Assembly (NCBI GenBank): GCA_964620555.1
Contig: CAZUGZ010000047.1
Coordinates: forward strand, 1-14,235
Direction of reading: 5' to 3'
Length of the DNA: 14,235 nucleotides
Origin: JAPOQD01 sp964620555
GTDB lineage: Bacteria > Pseudomonadota > Gammaproteobacteria > Pseudomonadales > Halieaceae
Positions 1-7,689 of the stretch are shown here, one piece after another. Every line of letters begins with the position of its first letter. The first letter of the stretch is position 1. The translations under genes and the position numbers were made by a program. The notes beneath the pieces were generated by a model, which did no database searches, had not been told where the DNA came from, and worked only from the letters and a program-made list of their open reading frames with translations.

Positions 1-3
1 CGC

Positions 4-1746
4 TCACAGTGGTGTAATCTGCTCCACTATCAGTTGCAGTTGTTGCTCTCCGCGGTAGGTGTTGACGTCCATACGATAGACGAGCTGCGCGCGCTGTACT
101 TCGGGGTTGGGCCAGAGATTCAGATCGACTCGAAAAGCGATGGCATCCAGCAGACGCCGGGGATCGTCGCCTGGGGCCAACACCAGTTTCAGGTGCCGCT
201 CGCCCACCAGGCGCTGTTGCAGCAGCAAAAACTCGCCGTCAAAGACCGGTTCGGGAAACTGTTGTCCCCACGGCGCCGCGTAGCGAAGTTCCAGCGCCAC
301 ATCGAGATTGAGGCTGGCTAAGGGCAACTCGCCATCGCTATCGATAACGGCCTCCAGTGCAGCCGGGTCCAGTTGACTGGCTACCTGCTCGACAAAAGCC
401 TCCTGGAACGCCTCCAGTCCGTCGCGGGGCAGTGACAGGCCAGCCGCCATGGCATGGCCACCGAATCGGGAGATAAGGCCCGGGTACCGGGCCGCCACCG
501 CGGCGAGGACATCGCGAATATGCAATCCGGCTATGGAGCGGGCAGAACCCTTGACTTCGCCCTGTTCCCCGTCGGTGAGAACGATGGTGGGCCGGTGCAT
601 GCGTTCCCTGACGCGCGCCGCGAGGATGCCGATCACTCCCTGGTGCCAATCCTTGTCATACAAACACAGGGCCACGGGCAGTTCACTGTCGAGGCTGGCC
701 ACAACCGGTTCCAGCGCGCGCAGGGCCTGCCGTTGCATATCGCCCTCAAGGCGCTGCCGATCCCGGTTCAGCGCGTCCAGTTGTGCCGCCAGAGCGGCGG
801 CGCGGTCGGCGTCGTTGGCCAGCAAACAGGCGATGCCCAACGACATGTCATCGAGCCGTCCAGCGGCGTTGAGCCTCGGGCCGACGCCAAAACCGAGGTC
901 AGCGGTGACCAGGGTACGGTGATTGCGGCCCGCCACTGCCAGCAGGGCGGCAATCCCCGGCCGCGCATGACCGGCGCGGATGCGCAGCAATCCCTGCTGC
1001 ACCAGCACCCGATTGTTGTGGTCCAGGGGCACCAGGTCCGCAACCGTGCCCAGGGCCACCAGATCCAGCACCGAACCCAGGGATGGCTCCTGCAACTGCT
1101 TTTCGGCAAACCAGTTGCGCTGGCGAAGCTCCGCCCGCAGCGCCGCCATGACGTAGAAAATCACTCCCACTCCGGCCAGGTTCTTGCTGGGAAAGCGACA
1201 TTCCGGGTGGTTTGGATTGACGATCACCTGGGCCGCGGGAAGTTGCTCTCCAGGCAGGTGGTGGTCGGTCACCAGGGTGCGGATACCCAGTTCGGCAGCC
1301 CTGCGTACCCCTTCCATGCTGGAGATTCCATTGTCTACCGTGATGATGATGCCCGGCTTCCTGCCGGCCGCCAATTCGACAATTTCCGGAGTCAGGCCAT
1401 AGCCGTACTCGAATCGGTTGGGCACCAGAAAGCCAAGTCGACGGGCGCCCATGGCCTGCAGCATGTGCATGGCAAGGGCGGTACTGGTGGCGCCATCCGC
1501 ATCAAAATCTCCCACGATCAGCAGGGCCGTATCCTCTGCCAGCGCATCGGCCAGCATCACCGCCGCCTCCCGGACGCCACGCAAGTGGTCGGGAGGCAAT
1601 AGCCGGGAGCTGCTCAACTCAACTTCGCCGGCATCACTGACACCGCGCTGGGCAAAGAGTTGGGCCAGCAGCGGCGTAGTTCCCGGCAGCGGCCCGGCGG
1701 CATCGACGGCGGTGCGCCTGCGGATGGTCCTGCTCACGGCAGCCAT
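4..1746 (-). CDS. recJ: Single-stranded-DNA-specific exonuclease RecJ
   Basis: A 580-residue cytoplasmic 5'-to-3' single-strand DNA exonuclease of the DHH phosphoesterase family. It acts in RecF-type recombination, mismatch repair and base-excision repair. Visible motifs: motif I GDFDADGAT (residues 79-87), motif II TVDNG (136-140), the DHH signature (161-163), LDLVALGTVADLVPL (227-241), RLNAAGR (291-297) and the DHHA1 motif RFGGHAMAAG (427-436). All expected metal-binding Asp/His residues are present. The length is close to the roughly 577 residues of the E. coli protein, so the gene is complete; its TGA stop lies 3 bp inside the window edge. The ATG directly abuts the thrC stop (TGA then ATG, no gap) and no clear Shine-Dalgarno sequence is visible, which suggests translation coupled to thrC. 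It is the last gene seen of the ten-gene minus-strand run. Identification is very secure. Confidence 0.98.
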   Translation of the reverse strand: MAAVSRTIRRRTAVDAAGPLPGTTPLLAQLFAQRGVSDAGEVELSSSRLLPPDHLRGVREAAVMLADALAEDTALLIVGDFDADGATSTALAMHMLQAMGARRLGFLVPNRFEYGYGLTPEIVELAAGRKPGIIITVDNGISSMEGVRRAAELGIRTLVTDHHLPGEQLPAAQVIVNPNHPECRFPSKNLAGVGVIFYVMAALRAELRQRNWFAEKQLQEPSLGSVLDLVALGTVADLVPLDHNNRVLVQQGLLRIRAGHARPGIAALLAVAGRNHRTLVTADLGFGVGPRLNAAGRLDDMSLGIACLLANDADRAAALAAQLDALNRDRQRLEGDMQRQALRALEPVVASLDSELPVALCLYDKDWHQGVIGILAARVRERMHRPTIVLTDGEQGEVKGSARSIAGLHIRDVLAAVAARYPGLISRFGGHAMAAGLSLPRDGLEAFQEAFVEQVASQLDPAALEAVIDSDGELPLASLNLDVALELRYAAPWGQQFPEPVFDGEFLLLQQRLVGERHLKLVLAPGDDPRRLLDAIAFRVDLNLWPNPEVQRAQLVYRMDVNTYRGEQQLQLIVEQITPL

Positions 1747-3138
1747 TCAGGTATGCAGAAGACCGGAAATACAGGCCTGTACTTCGGCGAGATCATTGGG
1801 CAACACCTGGTAGTGCTCGCTGCGCTCAAACAGATCCGCCAGATGGGGCGGCAGGGCAGGCTCGACCGTCAGCCCGGCGCGGGCCACGGCTTCGGGGAAT
1901 TTTGCCGGGTGCGCCGTAGCCAGACTGATCATTGCGCCGTCACTGCCCACTTCCCGCGCCGCCTTGAGGGCAATGGCGGAATGCGGGTCCAGCAGGTAAT
2001 TGCTGCTCTCATAGACCTCGGCAATCAGTTCACAGGTCTCCTGGTCGCTTACCGCGCGGCTGCTGAACAGGGCCCGCAACCGCTCTCCGGCCCCTCCATC
2101 GAGGGTAATGGCGCCGCTATCGAACTGCCGCATCAGTGCGGCAATGGCCGACCCGTCGCGCCGATAGAGGTCAAACAGCAGCCGTTCGAAATTGCTGGAC
2201 ACCGAAATGTCCATACTGGGTGACAGGGTGTGAAGCAATTCACCGCGACGATACTCTCCGCTGGTGAGGGTGCGGTGCAACACATCATTGGAGTTGGTGG
2301 CGATAATCAACTGCCGCACCGGCAACCCCATCTGCCGGGCCAGATAGCCTGCAAAAATGTCGCCGAAATTGCCCGTGGGTACGGAGAAAGTGACTTCCCG
2401 CCGGGGGGCGCCGACCCGCACGGCGGCATGAAAATAATATACGATCTGCGCCATGATGCGCGCCCAGTTAATGGAATTGACCGCCACCAGCTCCCGCTCC
2501 TCGGGCAGGAAGCCGCGCTCGGCAAAGCTGGCCTTGACCATGGCCTGGCAATCGTCGAAATCGCCCTGCACGGCGATGTTGTGGATGTTGTCGGCGCGCA
2601 CGGTGGTCATCTGCCGGCGCTGCACCTCAGATATCCGCCGGTGGGGGTGCAGGATAAAGATATCGATATTGGCGCAACGCCTGCATCCCTCGATGGCCGC
2701 AGAGCCGGTATCCCCGGAGGTGGCGCCCAGCACCACCACCCTGCGCCGGCGACGCTGCATCAGGTAATCCAACAGTCGACCCAACAATTGCAGGGCAAAA
2801 TCCTTGAACGCCAGGGTGGGCCCGTGGAACAGCTCCAGTACCCATTCATCGACCTGCAGCGGCACCAGCGGGGCGGTTTGCGGGTGACGAAATTCCCGGT
2901 AACAACTGTCAATCATTGCTTCCAGATCCCCATCGGGGATGCAGCCGCCGACGAAGGGGCGCACCACTTCCAGGGCGAGTTGCGGGTAATTCAGCGCAGC
3001 CATCGCTGCAATCCGGGCGTGGGAGAACTGTGGCAACTGCCGCGGCACATACAACCCGCCATCGGCGGCCAGGCCGGCCAGGAGCACGGCTTCGAAATCG
3101 AGGCTGGGGGCCGCACCACGGGTACTGATGTATTCCAT
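1747..3138 (-). CDS. thrC: Threonine synthase
   Basis: A 463-residue PLP enzyme converting O-phospho-L-homoserine to L-threonine, the last step of threonine synthesis. The N-terminus carries the typical start MEYISTRG. The PLP lysine is K112 in HGPTLAFKDF (105-114). The phosphate/cofactor loop GATSGDTGSAA is at 138-148, followed by EVQRRQMTT (171-179) and PTGNFGD (254-260). The length and the HPH..SEVQRRQMTT stretch fit the longer Pseudomonas-type subgroup rather than the roughly 428-residue E. coli enzyme. The ATG lies 16 bp after the hom stop with only a weak purine match upstream, and the stop abuts the recJ start. hom upstream supplies the pathway precursor. The intermediate enzyme, homoserine kinase (thrB), is not in this window and must be encoded elsewhere or replaced. 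Confidence 0.98.
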   Translation of the reverse strand: MEYISTRGAAPSLDFEAVLLAGLAADGGLYVPRQLPQFSHARIAAMAALNYPQLALEVVRPFVGGCIPDGDLEAMIDSCYREFRHPQTAPLVPLQVDEWVLELFHGPTLAFKDFALQLLGRLLDYLMQRRRRRVVVLGATSGDTGSAAIEGCRRCANIDIFILHPHRRISEVQRRQMTTVRADNIHNIAVQGDFDDCQAMVKASFAERGFLPEERELVAVNSINWARIMAQIVYYFHAAVRVGAPRREVTFSVPTGNFGDIFAGYLARQMGLPVRQLIIATNSNDVLHRTLTSGEYRRGELLHTLSPSMDISVSSNFERLLFDLYRRDGSAIAALMRQFDSGAITLDGGAGERLRALFSSRAVSDQETCELIAEVYESSNYLLDPHSAIALKAAREVGSDGAMISLATAHPAKFPEAVARAGLTVEPALPPHLADLFERSEHYQVLPNDLAEVQACISGLLHT

Positions 3139-3154
3139 CTCGGGTCGGCGGCGG

Positions 3155-4459
3155 TCAGCCGTCCAGATCCTCCACCCGAATGCAGGTGATGTCGCCGGCT
3201 ATGGTGGGTAACGCCTCAATGGCGGTCGCCGCGTGCCGCAGACTGACCGCGGACACCCGGTTGGTGAGGACGATGACCGGAACCATGGTCTGCCCCGGGG
3301 CCGGCGGCTTCTGGATCAGGGCTTCGATACTGATTCCCGATTCACTCAGATAATTGGCTACCGCCGACATCACGCCGGGTTGATCGACCGCCAGCATGCG
3401 CAGATACCAGGCGCTCTCCATGGCGTTCACCTCCAGCCGCGGCAATTCGCAAATGGCATCGGCGACCGTGCCCAGGGGCGGCACCACGGGCCGCTGGCCG
3501 GCCCCCAATTGCCGGGCGAGATCCACCACATCCGCCAGTACCGCCGAGGCGGTCGGCTCGCCGCCGGCGCCGAAGCCATGGAGCAGCGTGGAACCCACGG
3601 CATCTGCTTCCACCAGCACGGCGTTTTTCACTCCCTCGACCCTGGCCAGCAGGCTTTGCGAGGGAACCAGGGCCGGGTGAACCCGCATTTCGACCGCAGC
3701 TTCGGTACGACGTGCTACCGCCAAATGCTTGATGCAATACCCCAGTTCCCCGGCGTACTCCAGATCCTGGGGTTCGATGTGATTGATACCTTCGGCATGG
3801 ACCCCTTCGAGACACAGGGGCGTGGCAAAGGCGATGGCGGCAAGGATGACCAACTTGTGGGCGGCATCGATACCCTCCAGGTCAAAGCGGGGGTCGGCCT
3901 CGGCGAAGCCCAGTTGCTGGGCCTCCTGCAATACCTCGCTGAAATTCCGTCCGCCCTTCATGTTGCTGAGAATGAAGTTGGTGGTGCCGTTGATGATACT
4001 GATCAGCCGCTGGATGCGGTTTGCGGTCAGCCCTTCCCGCAGTGCCTTGATCACCGGAATACCACCGCCGACCGCCGCTTCATAGGCGATGCAAACGCCC
4101 GCCTCCCCGGCTTCGGCGAACAGGTCATTGCCGAATTCGGCAATCAGCGCCTTGTTGGCGGTGACCACGTGTTTGCCATGGGCCAGCGCACTGCGCACCA
4201 GTTCCAACGCCACATCGGTGCCGCCGATCAGTTCGATCACGATGTCCACTTCCGGGTCCCTGGTCGGTGCCAGAATATCGCGACTCAGCACCACCTCACC
4301 CGGATCACAGGCCGGGTTATCGCGGCGCGATGCCACGTGAACCAGCCTGATTTCAGCGCCAGCGCGGGCAGAGAGCAACCCGGCGTTGCGCTGCAACACA
4401 TTGACCAGACTGCTGCCCACCGTACCCAGGCCACACAGCCCCAGGTTTACTTCTCTCAT
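3155..4459 (-). CDS. hom: Homoserine dehydrogenase with C-terminal ACT domain
   Basis: A 434-residue enzyme that reduces aspartate semialdehyde to homoserine with NAD(P)H, the entry to the threonine/methionine branch. The Rossmann motif GLGTVG is at residues 10-15, TANKAL at 100-105, GGGIP at 131-135, INGTTNFIL at 156-164 and the catalytic-domain stretch LEGIDAAHK at 194-202. A C-terminal ACT domain (about 350-425, beginning near DQPGVMSAVANYLSESGIS) suggests threonine feedback inhibition, as in the family. This is a stand-alone enzyme without a fused aspartokinase, as in Pseudomonas and unlike E. coli ThrA. I chose ATG 4459 because MREVNLGLCGLGTVG lines up with the Pseudomonas N-terminus and gives 434 residues. 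An upstream in-frame ATG at 4474 would add MDLPE and overlap alaC. Neither start has a strong Shine-Dalgarno sequence. With ATG 4459 the junction with alaC is TGA-G-ATG. Confidence 0.97.
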   Translation of the reverse strand: MREVNLGLCGLGTVGSSLVNVLQRNAGLLSARAGAEIRLVHVASRRDNPACDPGEVVLSRDILAPTRDPEVDIVIELIGGTDVALELVRSALAHGKHVVTANKALIAEFGNDLFAEAGEAGVCIAYEAAVGGGIPVIKALREGLTANRIQRLISIINGTTNFILSNMKGGRNFSEVLQEAQQLGFAEADPRFDLEGIDAAHKLVILAAIAFATPLCLEGVHAEGINHIEPQDLEYAGELGYCIKHLAVARRTEAAVEMRVHPALVPSQSLLARVEGVKNAVLVEADAVGSTLLHGFGAGGEPTASAVLADVVDLARQLGAGQRPVVPPLGTVADAICELPRLEVNAMESAWYLRMLAVDQPGVMSAVANYLSESGISIEALIQKPPAPGQTMVPVIVLTNRVSAVSLRHAATAIEALPTIAGDITCIRVEDLDG

Positions 4460-4460
4460 C

Positions 4461-5648
4461 TCAGGCAAATCCATCCCGTTTGACCATGCGTTTGATACCG
4501 CGCAGGGCCTGCCGGGTACGCTGTTCGTTCTCGATCAGCGCGAAGCGCACGTAGCCCTCGCCCTCCTCGCCGAAACCCACTCCCGGCGATACCGCCAACT
4601 TGGCCTCCCGCAGCAACTTCTTGCTGAATTCCAGTGAATCCAGATGTCGATAGAATTCCGGTATGCGCGCCCACACGAACATGGTGGCGAGTGGCGCCTG
4701 CACGGGCCAACCGACCGCGTTGAGCCCCTCGCAGAGTACATTGCGACGCTTGAGATAGACCTGCCGAATCTGCTCGACACAGCCCTGGTCACCCTCCAGA
4801 GCGGCAATGGCCGCCACCTGAATCGGGGTGAACATACCGTAATCCAGATAGGACTTCAGCCGCGCCAGGGCACCGATCAACTGGGAGTTGCCCACCGCGA
4901 AGCCCACTCGCCAACCGGGCATGTTGTAACTCTTGGACATGCTGAAAAATTCCACCGCCACTTCCCGGGCTCCGGCCACCTGATGGATGGAGGGCGCCCG
5001 ATAGCCGTCGTAGCACAAATCGGCGTAGGCCAGATCCTGCACCACCCAGATGCCGTGCTCGCGGGCAATGGCCACCACCTTTTCAAAAAAGGGCAATTCC
5101 ACACAATGGGTGGTCGGGTTGGAGGGGAAGTTCAGCACCAGCATTTTCGGCCTGGGCCAGGTATTGCGGATGGCCTGTTCCAGTTGCTCGAAGAAGTCGT
5201 CTTCGTTGGCCATGGGTACGTGGCGAATGTCGGCCCCGGCAATCACGAAACCGTAGGGGTGAATCGGGTAGCTGGGGCTGGGCACCAGAACCGCGTCGCC
5301 CGGCCCGGTGGTGGCCAGGGCCAGGTGGGCCAGGCCCTCCTTTGAACCCAGCGTGACGATCGCTTCGGTTTCCGGGTCCAGCCCTACCCCATAGCGCTGT
5401 TCATACCAGGTGCAGATGGCCTTGCGCAGGCGCGGGATGCCCTTCGACTGGGAATAGCGATGGGTATCCGGGCGGCGGGCGGTCGCCACCAGTTTGTCGA
5501 CGATATGGTCCGGTGTGGGCTGGTCGGGGTTGCCCATGCCAAAATCGATGATGTCCTGTCCGGCAGCGCGGGCCTGCTGTTTCAATTCTCCTATGCTGTT
5601 GAATACATACGGAGGCAGACGCCGGATTCTCTGAAAATCGCCTTCCAC
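4461..5648 (-). CDS. alaC: AlaC-type PLP aminotransferase (glutamate-pyruvate transaminase family)
   Basis: A 395-residue fold-type I aminotransferase, very similar along its length to E. coli AlaC, which makes alanine from pyruvate and glutamate. Seen: RIRRLPPYVF near the N-terminus (7-16), DFGMGNPD (35-42), SKEGLAHL (102-109), PSPSYPIH (123-130), NFPSNPT with N177, QDLAYAD with D205 and Y208, the PLP lysine K239 in SMSKSYNMPGWR, R247, and the substrate-carboxylate arginine R368 in YVRFALIEN. An ATG further upstream (5810) is open in frame but would run through dsbC and encode sequence unlike the family. The GTG at 5648, one base after the dsbC stop (TGA-C-GTG), puts the start where the E. 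coli protein begins. Placement directly before hom and thrC recalls betaproteobacterial gene order. The true substrate (pyruvate, oxaloacetate or another keto acid) cannot be read from sequence. Confidence 0.93.
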   Translation of the reverse strand: MEGDFQRIRRLPPYVFNSIGELKQQARAAGQDIIDFGMGNPDQPTPDHIVDKLVATARRPDTHRYSQSKGIPRLRKAICTWYEQRYGVGLDPETEAIVTLGSKEGLAHLALATTGPGDAVLVPSPSYPIHPYGFVIAGADIRHVPMANEDDFFEQLEQAIRNTWPRPKMLVLNFPSNPTTHCVELPFFEKVVAIAREHGIWVVQDLAYADLCYDGYRAPSIHQVAGAREVAVEFFSMSKSYNMPGWRVGFAVGNSQLIGALARLKSYLDYGMFTPIQVAAIAALEGDQGCVEQIRQVYLKRRNVLCEGLNAVGWPVQAPLATMFVWARIPEFYRHLDSLEFSKKLLREAKLAVSPGVGFGEEGEGYVRFALIENEQRTRQALRGIKRMVKRDGFA

Positions 5649-5649
5649 G

Positions 5650-6378
5650 TCACTGTATTCCCAAGCGCTTGGCCAGGTCCGTCGCCGAGAGGTAGCCGGG
5701 CAGCAATTGCCCCCCTTCCAGCACCAGTGCCGGTGTGCCCTGAATGCCCATCTGCTCGCCCAGCGCCAGTTGTTCGGCCACGGGATTTTCGTCGCACACG
5801 TTCTCGGCAATGTTTTCGCGCCGTTTGAGACGGGTAATCGCGGTCTGGGGGTCCTCTGCGCACCAGGCGCTGGCGATCTTGCGATAGGACTCGCTGCCGA
5901 CGCCCGCGCGGGGAAAGGCCAGGTAGCGAACTTCGATGCCCAAAGAATTCATGGCCGGGACTTCACTGTGAAATTTCTGGCAATAGCCGCAATCCACATC
6001 GGTAAACACGGTCACGCTGGTTTTGGTTGCCACGGCCGGGGAAAAGATGATCATCTGCTCGCGTTCGATTCCGGCCAGTAATTCCCGGCGTTTGCCGTTG
6101 CGGCGCTGCGCGTCCAGATTGACGATGGCAGAGGGTTGCACGGCAAACAGGTCCCCCAGAAAAAAGTGCTCACCGTCGGCGGTGGAGTAGAGCATCGGCC
6201 CGTTGGCGAGCTGTACTTCAAAAATTCCAGGCACCACGCCGGGCGCAATCGAGTCGATCCGCTGATCGGGCAGCGCCTGCTGCAACTTGCGGCGGATCGT
6301 CTCTTCCTCGGTTGCGCAATACCCCTGGGCGGCGACCGTCAGCAGCGCCACTGCCAACCATACCGATAACGTTTTCAT
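5650..6378 (-). CDS. dsbC: Thiol:disulfide interchange protein DsbC
   Basis: A 242-residue periplasmic disulfide isomerase that reshuffles wrong disulfides and is kept reduced by DsbD. A signal peptide covers about residues 1-19 (MK start, hydrophobic core LSVWLAVALLTVAAQG). An N-terminal dimerisation domain follows, then the thioredoxin-fold domain with active site CGYC (130-133), the cis-proline in GTPA (P216), and a second, structural cysteine pair C173/C195. The upstream in-frame ATG at 6468 would add 30 Arg-rich residues and overlap xerD. ATG 6378 gives a proper signal peptide and has a strong AGGAGG/AGGA ribosome binding site. The gene lies 19 bp after xerD and ends 1 bp before alaC. 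xerD-dsbC adjacency is conserved in many gammaproteobacteria. An extra cysteine (C21) sits next to the probable cleavage site. Confidence 0.96.
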   Translation of the reverse strand: MKTLSVWLAVALLTVAAQGYCATEEETIRRKLQQALPDQRIDSIAPGVVPGIFEVQLANGPMLYSTADGEHFFLGDLFAVQPSAIVNLDAQRRNGKRRELLAGIEREQMIIFSPAVATKTSVTVFTDVDCGYCQKFHSEVPAMNSLGIEVRYLAFPRAGVGSESYRKIASAWCAEDPQTAITRLKRRENIAENVCDENPVAEQLALGEQMGIQGTPALVLEGGQLLPGYLSATDLAKRLGIQ

Positions 6379-6382
6379 GAAT

Positions 6383-6396
6383 TCCTGACTCCTCCT
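6383..6396 (-). promoter_or_regulatory. Ribosome binding site of dsbC
   Basis: The minus strand carries AGGAGG (6396-6391) and a second AGGA (6386-6383) before ATG 6378, at 12 and 4 bases respectively. It sits just after the xerD stop (TGA at 6400-6398). This is the clearest reason to prefer ATG 6378 over the upstream in-frame ATG at 6468. It is one of the best Shine-Dalgarno sequences in the run, so DsbC may be translated independently of XerD. Confidence 0.75.
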
Positions 6397-6397
6397 G

Positions 6398-7315
6398 TCA
6401 AGATCTCCGCCGCTGCCCCCGGGGGTGGTGTCGCGCGTGCAGTTCCTGCATGCGCGCCTGCGCCACATGGGTGTAGATCTGGGTCGTGGTCAGGTCGCTG
6501 TGCCCCAGCAGCATCTGTACCACCCGCAAGTCGGCACCGTGATTCAGCAGATGCGTCGCAAACGCGTGCCGGAGGGTATGTGGTGACAGGGGACTGCTGA
6601 TATCCGCACGCCGGGAATATAGTGTAATACGATACCAGAAGGCTTGGCGAGTCATTTGTCCACCGCGCCGGCTCGGGAACAACACGTCAGTGGGCTCGTT
6701 GCCAAGCAGTTCCGCACGCGCACCCTGCAAGTACCGCTGCAGCCAGGACAGCGCCTCCTCGCCGATGGGAACCAGCCGTTCGCGCCCCCCCTTGCCGACA
6801 ATCCTCACCACCCCCCGGTTCAGTTCCATCTGCTGCAGCCGCAGCGATACCAGTTCGGTTACCCGCAATCCGCAGGCGTAGAGCAATTCCAGCATGGTGC
6901 GGTCGCGAAATTCCAGGGGCTTGTCCAGTTGCGGGGCCGCCAGCAGGCGCTCCACCTCCGCCTCGCTCAGGGACTTGGGCAGGGGACGTCCCAGTCTGGG
7001 GCCGTCGACATCCAGGCTGGGGTCGCTGAGCACGCGGCCCTCACGCAACTGATAGCGGTAAAAACCGCGCAGGCAGGACAGCAGCCGGGCAGTGGAGCGC
7101 GCCGAACGCCCCTGACTGGTACGCCAGCCCAGATAGTCCAGCAGTTGGCTTTGATCAGCCGCCAGCAGGTCACAGTGGTGATGCTCCTGCAACCAGTGGG
7201 CGTATTGGCCGAGGTCGCGCCGATAGGAAGCCAGGGTGTTGTCGCTCAAACCCTTTTCCAGCCACATGGCATCCAGGTAGGTTTCGATACCGGGGGAATT
7301 CTGGTAGCGGGCCAC
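6398..7315 (-). CDS. xerD: Site-specific tyrosine recombinase XerD
   Basis: A 305-residue tyrosine recombinase (E. coli XerD is 298). With XerC it resolves chromosome dimers at dif, controlled by FtsK. An N-terminal SAM-like core-binding domain (about 10-95; note DAMWLEKGLSDNTLASYRRD) is followed by the catalytic domain with the full active-site set: R151 (GLRVTEL), K175 (GKGGRER), H246 and R249 (SPHTLRH), H272 (LLGHSDL) and nucleophile Y281 (IYTHV). The WLEK..L..NTL..YRRDL pattern and the rplS/dsbC neighbours favour XerD over XerC. The start is a GTG (7315), 5 bases after GAGG on the minus strand; an ATG at codon 17 would remove part of the conserved N-terminal helix. It lies 17 bp after rplS. 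No dif site is seen in the window. Confidence 0.96.
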   Translation of the reverse strand: MARYQNSPGIETYLDAMWLEKGLSDNTLASYRRDLGQYAHWLQEHHHCDLLAADQSQLLDYLGWRTSQGRSARSTARLLSCLRGFYRYQLREGRVLSDPSLDVDGPRLGRPLPKSLSEAEVERLLAAPQLDKPLEFRDRTMLELLYACGLRVTELVSLRLQQMELNRGVVRIVGKGGRERLVPIGEEALSWLQRYLQGARAELLGNEPTDVLFPSRRGGQMTRQAFWYRITLYSRRADISSPLSPHTLRHAFATHLLNHGADLRVVQMLLGHSDLTTTQIYTHVAQARMQELHARHHPRGQRRRS

Positions 7316-7332
7316 AGCGCCCTCGGGACGGC

Positions 7333-7689
7333 TCAGGTGCCGAGCTTTTCCTTGATCCGGGCGGCCTTGCCACTGCGCTCACGCAGGTAGTACAGTTTGG
7401 CCTTGCGCACGTCACCACGGCGTTTGACCCGGATGCTCTCCAGCATCGGGCTGTAACTCTGAAAGGTGCGCTCCACCCCGATACCGTGGGATATCTTGCG
7501 CACCGTGAAAGACGAATTGAGGCCGCGGTTGCGCTTGCCCAGCACCACACCCTCAAAGGCCTGCAAACGCTCGCGGTTGCCTTCCCTGACCTTCACCTGT
7601 ACTACCACGGTATCGCCCGGGGCGAATTCGGGAAGTGTCTTTTTCATCTGTTCCGCTTCGACCTGCGAAATAATACGGTTCGTGCTCAT
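7333..7689 (-). CDS. rplS: 50S ribosomal protein L19
   Basis: A 118-residue ribosomal protein L19, a component of the 30S-50S interface (E. coli 115 residues). Conserved stretches are visible along its whole length: PGDTVVVQVKV, RLQAFEGVV, RNRGLNSSFTVRKIS and the C-terminal SIRVKRRGDVRKAKLYYLRER with GKAARIKE. The ATG at 7689 overlaps the trmD stop (ATGA, 7689-7686). AGGAG at 7700-7696, inside the end of trmD and 6 bases from the ATG, is one of the strongest Shine-Dalgarno sequences in the window. This fits the need to make far more L19 than TrmD from one mRNA, as known for the E. coli trmD operon. Confidence 0.99.
   Translation of the reverse strand: MSTNRIISQVEAEQMKKTLPEFAPGDTVVVQVKVREGNRERLQAFEGVVLGKRNRGLNSSFTVRKISHGIGVERTFQSYSPMLESIRVKRRGDVRKAKLYYLRERSGKAARIKEKLGT

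Noticed and set aside
454..1602. A 382-codon plus-strand open frame opposite recJ.
   Set aside because: RecJ motifs on the minus strand explain this DNA fully; the mirror frame has no family features.
3233..4483. A 416-codon plus-strand open frame opposite hom.
   Set aside because: It is antisense to a secure homoserine dehydrogenase gene, with a translation of low-complexity character and no known motif.
5649..5810. An N-terminal extension of alaC from an upstream ATG at 5810.
   Set aside because: It would overlap dsbC by about 160 bp and encode Trp/Arg/Cys-rich residues absent from the family. GTG 5648 matches the AlaC N-terminus.
6379..6406. A perfect TTGACA on the minus strand at the xerD/dsbC junction, as a possible -35 box for dsbC.
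   Set aside because: It spans the xerD stop codon and has no acceptable -10 box 16-18 bases downstream; the sequence there is the dsbC ribosome binding site and start codon.
6398..7315. Tyrosine recombinase as a sign of an integron, phage or genomic island.
   Set aside because: The position between rplS and dsbC and the XerD-like sequence mark the housekeeping recombinase. No att repeats, cargo genes or tRNA target are visible.
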